NCBI GenBank assembly: GCA_003952965.2
Contig: CM025851.1
Coordinates: 22,193,357-22,257,356 of the forward strand
Direction of reading: 5' to 3'
Source of the DNA: Morella rubra
Lineage: Eukaryota; Streptophyta; Magnoliopsida; Fagales; Myricaceae
Length of the DNA: 64,000 nucleotides
Below the pieces are notes generated by a model. The model had not been told where the DNA came from, made no database searches, and was given only the letters and a program-made list of their open reading frames with translations. A program made the translations under genes and the position numbers. How positions within the stretch are numbered: the first letter of the stretch is position 1; the number at the start of each line of letters is the position of its first letter. This document shows positions 23,412-35,474 of the stretch, piece by piece.

Positions 23412-23589
23412 AAGGGCCTTCCAATATTGTGCCAGGAATGGGCAAAAACATTCTGTTTTGCAAACATAACAGCTAATTAAGTGGAATGATAAATAAGCCA
23501 TCAATTAGCAGTCTGAAAAGATGAATTATTAACTTACCTCGACATACTATCATTGCGTAGAAGTGGGAACTCTTGTTAGAGTTTTTGGC

Positions 23590-26500
23590 TCATTCAATCA
23601 ATTCATCATCATCGATCACTTTGTAACGGGACGTGAGCAGCCTTATGCCATTCTTTCCTTTCCTCCTTCGCCACTGTTTCTTCAATAGAGGACAATCATT
23701 GATATGCAGACAAGAAAGGGAGGCAGGCAGCCCACTGTCTGGCATGCACTTGAGCTTAGGGCATCTATAGATTTCCAATTGAAAAAGAGAGTTCAGGTGT
23801 TGAAGCCCATCCTTATCCAAAGATTTCAAATTTGGAAAATCAAGACGCTAAAGGTCGATATAGTTGAGGGAAGCAGAACCGTCCCTGGAAAAGGACGACA
23901 GTTCAGAGTGTCAATGATGAAAAACTCTCTATCGAGGTGAGTGTTTGCAAGCCCCATCTCATCCGACTGGCAAAGAGTTTGTCACAATTCATAATGCAAA
24001 TCTTTCTAAGTTTGAAGGCAGGCCCCCTTCAGGAAACGACTCCATTTCTGGACAATAATTACACGCAATTCCTCAAGAGACGGAAGGAATTATGCTCTTC
24101 TCAGGCAGTGACCAAGACTCTTACAATCTTGCAAAAAAAATGTAGGTTGGGCGCTCGCATCCTCCTTTTGGAAAAGAGACAAAATTAGGCACTTTCGATG
24201 GCAAGAGAGGTTATTAAGAAATGTGTTGGGAGCTCGAACTTCGTACAATGCGAGATTGTCAATCTTCTTAGTGTAGAGGATGGAACCATTGTGGAAAGAG
24301 ACACGAGCGAGGAACACTTACTAATTTCTAACACTCGAAGACAACTATTGGAGTTCATCAATCCCTTGAAAAGGGACTCCACTGAATCAAAACCTTCAGC
24401 TTTGAGCCTCTCCATTCCAACTGGCAATTCCTTCAGTAGAACCTCGTTACAACGCAGTAGCCTCAATTCACGAATATTGGAGACCTACGGAGTGAAATCA
24501 CCAGTTGTGGACAGTCACGGATCTCAAGCTTGGCTAAAGAAGAAAGATGGATGGAAAACCCCTCAATCAACTTCGGGCAGTATTAATATTAAAGCTCTTC
24601 AAGAGAAGGAAAAGCTCCACCTTCATTTTCAGTACCAAAATGAAACCATGTCTCCCAGTTTGACATGTCCTCGAAGTTAGAACTTTTAAGCTTCCAAATG
24701 GCTTCATTGACGAGGAACCAGTGCCGTAAAACTCTGAACCCACCGTAACAATTTCAGGAAAACCTACAATAGAGAGGTTCTGTAGAGAGTGTAGTTGCCC
24801 AAGTGGTGGCAAGCTCCAACAATGCTTACAGTTTTTCCGATGTAGAGATGCTATATTAGAGAATGAATGGTGCCCGACCCAATCTGGAAAACGTTCACCG
24901 CTGTAGTAGAGAGTGAGGCTTTTCAAATTTGTGTGGGGCTGGAGATTGTCGAGTACGCTTCTTTGACTTTCTGAATTATCAGCAGGTGAATCATTCCAGC
25001 ACACCAAGTTCTCCAAGTACTTCTTATTCTTCAACTTTGCTCCACAGCATCCTGGAAGATTCAACATTTTGGAGCTCCGAAAATAGAAAGTGTCCCTCGA
25101 AGATTTGCAAGCTTCCCCAACTCTCCAAGGCCAGACCCCCTGTGTTTGCTGACAATAAATTTAGACAAAGTTTGGAGACCTTTTAGATTGCCTAAGTGCA
25201 TCGGGGTCTCCCTAATACCAGTTCGAGTAATATCAAGGTGACGTAAATTAACGAGTTTATGCATGTCTCTAGGCAACGATGTAAGATTGAACAGCCTAGA
25301 TAACTTCAATGTTTGCAAATTACAACTCACATATAGACTGAGGCAACCTCTTAACATTCGTGAAAGAAATATCCAAATATCGTAGATGTTTCATTTTTCC
25401 GACTGATTCGAGCAATTCAGTCATGCTTGAGTAGTGAGACAAAAAGAGAGCACTCGTAAACAGCTTAATGTTGGCACAAGATGATGCAACACCTTTTCAG
25501 TCAAGCGAAACCAGCTGTATTGATCCGGCGCCAAATTCAAATGGAAGAAAAGTGCACAGCTTCTTCGCCTCAGAAAGCGGCTCAAACTTCTCAAAGGTAT
25601 CAAATCTTGTTCTCATATATGACAAATAGCGAGTCTTGGATAAACCTTCATGAGACTGGTCAACCTTTAGCCTAAAGCTAAATTGCCCGTGTACAAATTT
25701 TGCTAAATCATTGATAGATCATGCATTACAAAAATGCAGTTTGCGCTCAGTTGATCGTTGGAATAATGATCTTGATACAAGATCATGGAAGTAATCTTCA
25801 CCGATTTCTTCCATTGTCTTGTTTCCAACTTCTTGGAGGAAACCTTCTGCCATCCATAATAAGACCAGTTGATCTTTTGTGAAAGCATAATCCTTTGGGA
25901 ATATTGCACAATAAGCAAACATCGCTTTAAAGGCGATGAAAGATATTTGTAGCTTAATCTGAGAGCTGGAAGAATTTTGTCTCTTTCAATTGACAAGTTC
26001 CATAATTCACTATGCAATATGTTATTCCATTCATCAACATTTGTTTTCGACCACAAGATTGCCCCAATTGCCTTGGCTGCTAACGGTAGACCTTCGCATT
26101 TTTTTGCAATCTGTCTACCAACTACTTCTAGCTCGGATGTGCGTTAGAGTCAAGTTACCTTTGTCAAAAGCATGTTTTGCAAATAGTGACCAGCAATCCT
26201 CTTCAGCAACTTCTTTAGATGATGAGTTGAGAAAGCACGCATGGCTGATGAAACACCATCATCGTGTTGTTATAATGACCTTACTTCCTTCTGCTCCGGA
26301 TTTCAAAGGCTTACTTAAGATCTCCCAATCATCAAAACTGTTATTCCATACATCATCTAAATACAATTACAAATTTCTTCCCGTCAATCTCTCATTCAGT
26401 GTAACTTGAAGCTGATTTAGTTCTTAATATCAGTCTTGTTGATGAAGTGACTTCCTCCAGGATTGCTTTCGTCACCTTAAATAGATCAAATTCATCTGAA

Positions 26501-26985
26501 ACACAAACCCAGGCTTTAAGATCAAAATGCTCCTTTACCCTTGGTCATTGTATACAAGCTGAGCAAGAGTGGTCTTGCCAATCCCCCCCCATGCAGACAA
26601 TAGCAATCACACCCATTTCCTTGTCTTCTGAGAGCAACTCCTTGAACCATTTGCTCCTTCTCATCATTTCTACCAAAATACCAGATTCTTCAACCAAAGA
26701 AGTCGTGGGCAACCTTTCCGATGGTCTCCCTCCTTCAACACCTTCTCTTAGGCCTACAACATCCTTTTGTTCTGCTAGAGATTTTAGCTTCTCCAGTACC
26801 TCTCCTATCTTTCCTCTTAGCTTATAAAGTGAAATAGAAGCGTAGGTGCGATTTCGTACCTGAATTGCAGTTGATTCAAATTCAGCATCCAACTTGCGTC
26901 CTAAGGCTTCGGTAGCAACCATATCCACGATGTCCTCTGCATCATAGACAGCATCTTTCAACTCATCAACCCACTTTTTCACATT
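23590..26985 (-). pseudogene. CC-NB-LRR disease-resistance pseudogene
   Basis: Minus-strand relic of an intracellular immune receptor. Order from the N-terminus: Rx-type coiled coil with KKWVDELKDAVYDAEDIVDM (about 26960); NB-ARC start with GVIAIVCMGG (about 26600), where a run of G in the P-loop causes a frameshift before [24 protein letters not shown] (about 26190); IFPKDYAFTKDQLVLLWMAE in the winged-helix part (about 25900); LRRs with NLRHLDITRTGIRETPMHLG and LSKFIVSKHRGSGLGELGKL (25357-25061); PHTNLKSLTLYYSGERFPDW with LPPLGQLHSLQNLS (24960-24780); and a C-terminal CPKLKCMPDSGLPASLSCLH (about 23760). At least eight frame breaks or stops occur. The first 60 or so residues are missing, replaced by another LRR scrap. 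Confidence 0.93.
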
Positions 26986-27000
26986 AGGCTTTGTTGCTTG

Positions 27001-27178
27001 TCAACTTCGGGCAGTATTTAATATTAAGCTCTTCATGAGAGAAGGAAAAGCTCCACCTTCGTTTTCAGTAACAAAATGAAACCATATCTCCCAGTTTGAC
27101 ATGGCCCCGAAAGTTAGAACTTTCAAGCTTACAAATGTTTCATTTACGAGGAACCAGTGCCTTAAAAAAACTGCAAAT
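27001..27178 (-). pseudogene. Second LRR fragment, duplicate of 24566-24735
   Basis: About 170 bases closely match the inner LRR segment of the neighbouring CNL pseudogene in the same orientation. The minus-strand frame reads SLKVLTFGAMSNWEIWFHFV then ENEGGAFPSLMK, cleaner than the paralogous segment at 24.6 kb. It sits exactly where the N-terminus of the CNL should continue, so it marks a second receptor gene whose 5' part has been lost, or an unequal-crossover junction. Confidence 0.85.
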
Positions 27179-27179
27179 T

Positions 27180-27660
27180 GTATATTCATGAACCAACTTG
27201 TTCTTCCACACTTGCATTATTTTAGAGGAAAAGTTGAAAAAGCTGAGTTGTAGGCGTAGCTGCCAAGTAGAAGCTCAGAACACGACAAGCTTAGGAGTCA
27301 ACAGAGCCCCATTACGTTTGGTTTATGGCTTTTCTGCCTATACAGATCTTTACGCTTCTTGTTTGCTAGGCAGGGAAAGCCAGAGGTCACTTCGTCATTT
27401 GATCATTAAACCTCCCCAAAAAAAACAAAAAAAACTAAGAGGTCCAAGGAAAGGACCATAACATAATGCGCACAAAAACACAGAGAACTTTCAATAAAAC
27501 ATCTTATACTAAAATGTCACTATTCTCGAACCGTAACTCTTATTATCGAGTCTCTGATTTAGACTTAAAACGCTTCAATATACCCTACAAATCAGAGCAA
27601 AACCATTGGACGTAACATGTAATTAAAACACTTAACTCAAAACCAACTTGACCTTTCTAC
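27180..27660. repeat. Duplicated flank, left copy (right copy 35475-36100)
   Basis: Starts AACCAACTTGTTCTTCC and contains AGCTGAGTTGTAGGCG, CCATAACATAATGC and AAAACCATTGGAC blocks that recur in the same order and orientation at 35475-36100. The right copy has extra insertions. No protein is recognised. The two copies lie on either side of CACTA-2. The sequence from 27661 to 27959 holds no gene. Confidence 0.8.
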
Positions 27661-27959
27661 AACACTTTTTTTTTGAAAAAAAAAAGGCCTTAGACAGATT
27701 GAACTGTAAGCTTCATTCGGTTATAAATTTATACACAATTTGGATTCCTAAAATGTTCCATCAGTTCCCAAATATAACATAGGCAGTAGAGTATAATCTG
27801 TTCAGTAGTTAGTAGAGTGCAGATCTATCTAAATTTAGTAACTCTAGGATGCACATTGCCAAAAAACGGTGATATTTAAGAGTGCAAACTACATTTAAAA
27901 AAAAAATTACTTCATATTTTGGGGTCAACAATCTTTGTTTCCATGTGAATAATAAATTT

Positions 27960-28285
27960 CACTAAGTGACCTTTAGCAGAGGTCAACAAAACTGCTGCTA
28001 AAGGGTCTCTTGAGCAGTGTTTTCGAAAAATGCCGCTAGAAAATACCTATAGCGACAGTCTTTATAGCGGCGATCATCGACCACGGCTAAATACAGCCTC
28101 TAGCAGCGTTTTTAAAAAAACGCTGCTAAAAATCTAACTTTTAGTGCGTTTTTTAGAAAAACTCTAGTAAAAGTTTTACCTATAGCGGCGTATGTCAAAA
28201 ACACCACTAAAGGACCGCCGCTTTTTTAACGACCGCCACTGTAGATTGCAACTTTAGCAACAAAATGCTGCTATAGGTATAAGTG
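27960..28285. repeat. Left subterminal repeats of CACTA-2
   Basis: Repeated GCTGCTAAAG / CTTTAGCAGC, TATAGCGGCG and CGCCGCT words in both orientations, for example at 27992, 28062, 28103 and 28188. The matching right array is at about 34835-34925. This vocabulary differs entirely from the GATCGATCG arrays of CACTA-1 and the GTTCGGACGG words of CACTA-3, so the three elements belong to different lineages. Confidence 0.8.
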
Positions 28286-30700
28286 AAAAAAAAATTCTAT
28301 TTATTAATTATAAGTTATTTAATGTTAATAATTATTTTATATATTATTATATTCCTTTTAATATATAATTTTTTTTTGTCATGTATTTGAAAAATTTTAT
28401 TTTAAGGACCTACTTAATAAAATATGAATTATAAGAATGTTGTGAAAATTGAAGTTGTTATATATTAGTTTAAGCTATGATTTAGTCATTAAGTAGGTAC
28501 ATATATATAAAGTACTTAGGTTAATTAGCACATATCAATTATATAATAAACACATACTTTTAAATTATAAGTATTATATATTATTACTCCCAACCTATTT
28601 TAATTAAGATTATTATACTAATTATAAAAAAGAGTGTAAAGAATATACATGCTATGTATTTAATACTAAGTATAAAGATTTATAATTACTATTACAATTT
28701 AGAACTGATTTTAATTTAGTTAAAAAAAGCTTTTGAATTATATTGCAACGGTGAACTCGCCCCCTTTCTCTCAAAACGGTGACGTTCTCTCAACCCCCTT
28801 TCCCTTCTCAAAACAGCCCCAGCTCCCCCTCTCCCGAGCTTCGATCCCCCTGTCTCTTATGCAAGCTCCCCCTCTCCCGGACAGCCCCAGCTCCCTTCGA
28901 TCTCCGTTTGTCTCTTATGCACCCTGCCCCAGCTCCCCTTTCCCTCCCTCCCGGACAGCCCCAACTCCCCCTTCCTGAACAGCCCCTTTCCCCCTTTCCC
29001 GTTCTGTCTCTCACTCTACCTCTTACCTCTCGTTTCTCTCACTCTATCTCTTAATCCTCTCGCCCTCTCTTGCCCCCTCATTCTTTCTCGAGGCACGTCG
29101 TGAGTCTCTCCGAACAGCACCGGGAGAGGTAATTTCCCATCTCTCTTCCTTTTCTCTTTCGTTTTCCTATTTCTCTTCTAATTGCCAAATTTTTGTTGCA
29201 GTGCATGCGGCTTGAGAAGATCATTCCATGAAAATTGAGATGTACTGCTGCTGCAAAGGAAGAGAAGTTCTATAACCAAGTAATTTCGACTTCAACTATG
29301 ATAAATCTTGAATGGTTAGGGCTTGTTTGCGAATTGGCTTCAGCTAGTCTTGTCTTCAGTTTTATTTTCATTTGTTTAAAAGATTTGAAGAGCAAATAGA
29401 AAAAAGGGGAAATTCTTGTAGATGCATTAGTTCTGTTGTTTTTCTTTTTGAAAACTAGGAGTTGGCCCTGAAAACAAAACAACCCGTAAACAATCCTGAA
29501 AAAATGGATGTGCAATGGTTAGTCACTGAAAAATAACCCTGAAAAATATTCAGCCACACATGCAGTGCTGCCTGGTGGGACCTCCACTAGCTAATATGGA
29601 TGTGCATCGTGGTTAGTCACTAAATCCCACTAGCTCATAACATTTATAGTGGCCAGCAGGCCAGGTTCGATTGTTAATGGAGAATCAGTACTTGGGGGCT
29701 TAGACTTAGTGTGAAAGATTACCAACAAAGAAGGTGACCATGTGGGAAGCTTTTTGCTGTTGGGGCTTAAGAAATTTCATTGCCTTTTTCCTGTGTTGTT
29801 GGCGAAGTGCTTTGTAATTTAAGATTATTATAACTATTGATTCTCAAAAGAAAGTAAGATCTTCATCTTATCGTCTTAGATACAGAAACCAAAAATTTCA
29901 TTGACTATCAACCAGCAATCGTGCAAATCGTGAAATTGAAGGCTAAGCAGCGTTGAGGTTTTGGAGGGTTAGCATATTTTTACAATATTATAATTTCGTT
30001 TTATCATGAATATAGCATTAGCTTCGTTCCTCTTACATTAAGTGCATATTATATATTTGTGTGCTTTTTTCAAAGCTTAGAAACTGATTCGAATACATTT
30101 TCAGATTTGGTCGTTGTTCCTAATTGAGGGTTGATAGGTGAGTTGCTGATAAGGAATTGCTCTGGAACAGGTCAGTGGTATTTTGATTCTCGAATATCAA
30201 TTACTATTATTATTGTTTGTTGGTTTTTGTTGGAGATTGGAATTTGTGGCTTTTGTTGGAAGGCTAGGGCTAACTATTACTTGTTGTTGGTTCTGGAGAT
30301 TGGAGGGGTTATCTGTTTTTGTGGCTTTTGTTGGAAGGCGGAGGGTAGGGCTAACTATTATTTGTTGTTGGTTCTGTGGAGTTTATTGGAGATTGGAGGG
30401 GTAACTATTATCTGTTGTTGGTTCTGTGGTTTTTGTTAGAGATTGGAGGACAATGTTTGTGTTGTTTAATGTGTTGTTTATTTGTTGATCTATATTTATC
30501 TTTAGTTTTTATTTAACTTTTGAGATCACTTCCTGGTGGATACCTCTACACTGACGTTGGAGGTCTAACCTGAGGTGAAACGAAGCCAGTCCTCTTTACG
30601 GAGGGATTTCTAAGTTGAATAGTGATTATTTAATGGATAGTTTTATTGGTTAATGTTTGTTTGTTAATTTATGTTAGTTGATACAAAATCTTGATAACAT
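28286..30700. other. Upstream non-coding part of CACTA-2 with pyrimidine tract and tandem repeats
   Basis: No gene recognised. 28286-28740 is AT-rich. 28750-29160 is a strongly C/T-rich stretch with repeated CCCCAGCTCCC / CCCGGACAGCCCC words, plausibly the transcribed leader of the transposase unit; its open frames are compositional. 30215-30445 is an imperfect tandem repeat with GGCTTTTGTTGGAAGGC, CTAACTATTA and TTGTTGTTGGTTCTG units. Confidence 0.55.
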
Positions 30701-30770
30701 GTGATGAACATTAAAATGATACATAGCTTTTTTTTTTTTTTTGCATTTCATATAGTTGTTATTAGTGCTC

Positions 30771-33700
30771 ATGGACAAGAGTTGGATGAAAAAGAAACGC
30801 GGGACAAGAGAATATGTGTTGGGAGTCAATGGGAGATGAATTTGTTGCCCCTGTGTAAAGTGCGTCAATTACAAGAGGTATAACATATGTACGGTACATG
30901 ATCATTTGGTCCAATATGGGATGTCTCCGGGTTACGATATTGGTTTGCGCATGGTGAAACGCGAGATAGGACAGCATCTAGTAGTCCCTTTATTTTTGTT
31001 CAAGATAGTCAAATGTGTGAAACATCAACTGGGATGCATGAACTATTACACGAGGTATTTCCATTAGAACCGGAAAGAGAAGCTCACGATGTACGAGAAG
31101 AAAGAGAGTATCCTAATGATATAGCTTCAAAATTTTATGAAATGCTTAAAGATGCAGATGATCCTTTGTATGAAGGGTGCACAAAATTTAGTAAGTTAAC
31201 TGCTGTTGTACAGTTATATCATTTGAAGTGCATGGGAGGTTGGAGTAATACCTCTTTTACGTGGTTACTCCAAACACTGGGTGATATGCTTCCTGCGGGT
31301 GCAAAATTGCCAAAGGACACTTATGAAGCTAAAAAGTATATGAAAGGTTAGGACTTGGATATGAAAAAGATGGTTGTATGTTGTTTGGAATGAGAATGAG
31401 AAGGTGGAAGTTTGTTCAAAGTGTGGAGCATCAAAATGGAAGGGCAATGGGGAGGGAAATAATTTGTCACAGAATGAAGGTGGATCATCCAAGAGATACA
31501 AGAGAAAACCGGCTAAGGTTTTGCGGTGGTTTCCTTTAAAGCACGATTACAAAGGCTATTCATGTCCTCAAAAACTGCTTCTCATATGAAATGGCATCAC
31601 GATGGACGTGTAAATGATGGGTTGTTAAGGCATCCGGCTGATGGTCTAAGTTGGAAGGCATTTGATTCTCAGTATGTGATTTTGCTTCTGATCCTCGTAA
31701 TGTCAGGCTTGGGTTAGCAGCGGATGGGTTCAATCCTTTTGGAACATGAGTACCAGTCATAGTACATGGCCAGTGATATTGTACCTTATAACTTGCCTTC
31801 TTGGATGTGCATGAAACGTTCATCTTTAATGTTGTCATTGCTTATTCCTGGACCGAAATCTCCTTCTTTCAAGATAGATGTATATCTAGAGCCCTTGATA
31901 TTGGAGTTAAAAGAGTTGTGGGATGTTGGGGTAGATACTTATGACATTGCTTCGAAAAATATTTTCGAATGCGTGCGGCATTGATGTGGACAATTAACGA
32001 TTTTCCTGCATATGGTGACCTCTCTGGATGGAGTACAAAAGGACGTCTTGCATGTCCATGTTGTATGTTTCAGACTTGTTCACGGTGGTTGGATAATGGT
32101 AGAAAATTTTGCTACATGGGCATAGACGATTCTTACCATTAAATCATAGGTGGAGAAGAAATCAAAGATCATTTGACGGTACTTATGAAATGGCTCCACC
32201 GCCCATTTTGCTGACCGGTGATGACATTTTGAGGGAATTAGAGGGTGTTGAACATTTTGAGTCAAGTGTATGGAAGAAGCGAAGTATTTTCTTTACATTG
32301 CCTTATTGGAAGGATAATATGTTGCGACATAATCTAGATGTGATGCATATAGAGAAGAACGTAGTTGACAACATAATTGGTACATTGTTAAATGTGGACG
32401 GGAAGACAAAAGATAACTACAAGGCACGTCTTGACTTACAAAGCATGGGAATAAGACATGATCTCCATCCAGAGACACTGATGCAGGAAAGTTGCATTTG
32501 CCTGGTGCTTGCTACTAATGACTCGCGAGGCGAAAGAAGGCTTCCTAAAAGTGATAAAGAATGTGAAAGTGCCGAATGGTTTTGCTTCGAACATATCACA
32601 TTGTGTCAAGATTGAACAACGTAATATCATAGGTTTGAAGAGTCATGACTGTCACATCTTGATGCAGCATTTGATGCCTATCACAATACGAAGATCGTTA
32701 CCAAGCAATGTTTGTTCTCCTTTAATCGCATTGTCATGTTTCTTTAGGGAAATTTGTTCCAAAACATTACGATTAGAGGACCTAGATCGACTTGAGGCTC
32801 AAATTCCTATAACATTGTGTCAACTTGAAATGATATTTCCACCTTCATTTTTTACTGTTATGGTGCACTTGGTCGTACATCTAGTTGCAGAATGTAAGAT
32901 GGGTGGACCGGTTCAACTTCGGTGGATGTATCCTATAGAGAGGTAATATTAGTTATAGAAATATGTTACATAGGTTTCTCTGCACGTGTATTATTTTTTG
33001 AAATGTAATATTGTTGGTGTAGGTGCATGCATCGTTTCAAATCTTATGTTCGCAATACAGCCGCACCTGAAGGCTCTATTGCTGAAGGATATATAGCAGA
33101 TGAATGCCTAACTTTTTGTTCAAGATATTTAGAATCAGTTCCAACGATCTTTAATAGATCGCCAAAGAAATGTAGACGATACTATGGGAGGAATCTATTA
33201 CGTTCGTCTTGATACAAAGGCGTGCATGCAAGCCCATCGATATATCTTTTTTAATTGTGATGAGTTAATCGAAATTCGTATGTAAGTGTTGTTAAGACAT
33301 ATAACTCTTTCATTGAGAATGTTTATACCCAATATATTTGTGGCTTTTAATTCTATAGTCCATGCAGAATGCATAGGATCGATTGAAGGCAAGAAATCGT
33401 AGGAGTCGGCCTACAGATTATGTCATCGATAAGATGCATAGGGATGAGTTTTGTGATTGGTTTTGAGACTATGTATGTGTTATGTTTAAAATGTTTTGCA
33501 TTGCTTGGTTACTTTAAAACTTATAAATAGTGTTAATCTTGAGTTGCTTCCGAGGAAAATAGGTCAAAATATGGACGATGCGAGGAAGCGTGAACTTCCA
33601 AATAGAATTCGATGGCTTGCTAAAGGTCCAAACCCAAAGCTAGATCATTCAGCCGATATGTACGTAATGGTATGAAGTTTCGTGCAAAAGATAATGAAAT

Positions 33701-34141
33701 GGGCAGAACAACTCAAAATAGTGGAGTTTGTGTGACTGTTGAAGGGGGCACCACATATTACGGGCGAATTACAAGTATCATTGAGTTAAACTATTTTGAT
33801 GAGGAACGTTTTGTACTATTCAAATGTGATTGGATTGACCCAACTATTGGTAAGGGATATAAAGTTGATGAGTTTGGATTTGAACTTGTTAATTCATTGC
33901 GTTTAGTGCATACTGGAGAGAGATTAAGCGATGATCCATTCATCTTCGCATCACAAGCATCTCAAGTATACTATGTATCTGATGAAAGACATCCAAATTG
34001 GAAGTAGTTGTCAAGACCAAACCAAGAGATGTGTTTGATACTGGTAATGGTGAGATGTTTGATGATGAGATGGATGACTATTGTGAAAATGAGCCTTATA
34101 ATTTCAACATTGAGCAAGTTATGAGAATGTACAAGATGATA
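30771..34141 (+). pseudogene. TNP2-type (CACTA) transposase pseudogene
   Basis: Plus-strand relic of the catalytic transposase of CACTA elements. It opens with a transposase-associated domain, MDKSWMKKKRGTREYVLGVN (30771) and CPCVKCVN. The tnp2 domain shows WNENEKVEVCSKCGASKWKG (about 31385), GRVNDGLLRHPADGLSWKAF, LGLAADGFNPFG-like (about 31707), PSWMCMKRSSLMLSLLIPGP (31798-31857), DVYLEPLILELKELWDVGVD, SGWSTKGRLACPCC, LLHGHRRFLPLNHRWRRNQ and LDVMHIEKNVVDNIIGTLLN (32335). A DUF4218 part (about 32800-33190) has FPPSFFTVMVHLVVHL, GPVQLRWMYPIER and SIAEGYIADECLTFCSRYLE, split by a short GT..AG intron (about 32947-33022). A DUF4216 part (33715-34050) has YFDEERFVLFKCDWIDPTIG and DPFIFASQASQVYYV. 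Many stops and frame changes occur between 30.9 and 32.6 kb. Confidence 0.92.
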
Positions 34142-34395
34142 TGATGTGATTTAGAAATGAGGTGGAAGGAACAACACTAGATATATCTCAGGACTTTCGT
34201 ACGGTATGTCAATTATCTCTCTGTTTAATTCATTTCTTTTAGACATGCATTATAATTGGTTGGAATTTAGTTTTAGTGATGTTGTTTTGTTTAAGCATAT
34301 GTCGTGTATGAATATTACTTTAGGGAAATTACTAGGATATTATTATGGTTAATTGATTCTCGAATATCAATTACTACAATTTCTTGTGTAAGTAC

Positions 34396-34825
34396 AATGA
34401 CGAGGAAGAGGTTCAGACTATATCCTCTTCATCACAGCAAGCTACGCCGTCATCACAGCAAGCTAAACCATCATCACAGCAACCTACTCCATCATCACAG
34501 CAACCTATGCTTACTTCACATCAAGCTACCATACTATCGTTCGAAGATGATGAACCTTTGAACAATGACGAAACACTTGGTTTGTTAATAACCAAAATAG
34601 TGATAATTTTAGTTATTTGTTAGTGAATTTAATTTCACATTTTACATGTGCAGATGATACTCAAGTTCGTAAAGCGCGTGGTGAGACGCGCATGATTGAC
34701 ATGTGGAATCTAAAAGAGGGTGAATGGATTTCAACACGTTTTAATGACAATGGGCAGCCTTTAGGTGATGAAGGAGACATTTTTAACAAATTCACGGGTT
34801 GCGTTACCCGTGTTCCTAATCTATA
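34396..34825 (+). pseudogene. TNP1-like protein, truncated N-terminal part
   Basis: Downstream of the TNP2 relic, two exon-like pieces read DEEEVQTISSSSQQ with imperfect SSQQ-x-TP repeats (34400-34515), then after an intron GETRMIDMWNLKEGEWISTR and GDEGDIFNKFTGCVTRVPNL (34682-34825). This resembles the start of Ptta/En/Spm-family proteins. The rest of that protein is absent because the element ends about 110 bases later, so an internal deletion removed most of the second gene. Confidence 0.65.
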
Positions 34826-34934
34826 ACTATTGTGACGGACCTATAGCGGCGATCGCGACCGTTGCTAAAAAACTATTGCTAAAACCTTTAGCAGCGGTTT
34901 CTGACCGTGCTAAAGGTCTATTTTTTTTGTAGTG

Positions 34935-35474
34935 TGTCCATTGAAAAAGCTTTATAAGAGCATTCTTAGCAGCTTATTCAAATTTGGCTCTCTATTTTGA
35001 CCAAAAAGCACACTTTTCTATTTTAACTATCAACTTTTCAAAACACTCCCAATAGCTTTTCTATTTTAACCATCTATTTTTACTATTCTATTTAAATATT
35101 ACTTTTTAAAGATTTTTTATTCTTTCTCTAATATTTATATTTTTAAATATTTATTTTAAAGGATCTGGGAGGAAGAAAAGAAAAGCAAATAAGAAAATAA
35201 AAGAGAGGGAGAACGTGAGAGCTGAAGAGGAAAAAAAAAAAGAGAAATAGAGCATGAGAGAAGAAAAGAAAATAAAAAATATTAATATTTTAAGATAGTG
35301 AAGTGAATAGTAATTCTCTAAAAATCAAGAACTACTATTCATATGTTAAATTTTTTTATTAAAAATTATTAGAATAGATAAGTTGTTAGAAGATATTTTT
35401 TGACCTTTTTATTAAATTAATTCTCTATTCTAACTAAAATATTAAATAAAAAACTTGCTAAAAATGCTCAAAAA
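34935..35474. other. AT-rich DNA without a gene
   Basis: Low-complexity A/T-rich sequence with A/G-rich runs at about 35160-35280. No domain, terminal repeat or promoter architecture can be supported. Confidence 0.6.

Larger units (their letters stand above)
27960..34934. mobile_element. CACTA DNA transposon CACTA-2
   Basis: A 7.0-kb element starting CACTAAGTGACCTTTAGCAG at 27960 and ending ...TTTTTTTTGTAGTG at 34934, whose reverse complement aligns with the start (both continue into ACCTTTAGCA...). Both ends carry TAGCGGCG and GCTGCTAAAG words. Candidate target duplications are TTT on the left and TGT on the right, one mismatch apart. Inside, on the plus strand, are a TNP2-type transposase pseudogene and a truncated TNP1-like start. 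The coding frames are broken, so the copy is not autonomous. Confidence 0.88.

Noticed and set aside
28733..29054. Proline/serine-rich open frames on the plus strand
   Set aside because: They follow directly from the C/T-rich tract and have open counterparts in other frames; no domain or conservation.
30131..30439. 102-codon hydrophobic frame that looks like a membrane protein
   Set aside because: The hydrophobic repeats come from a G/T-rich tandem repeat, not from a protein family.
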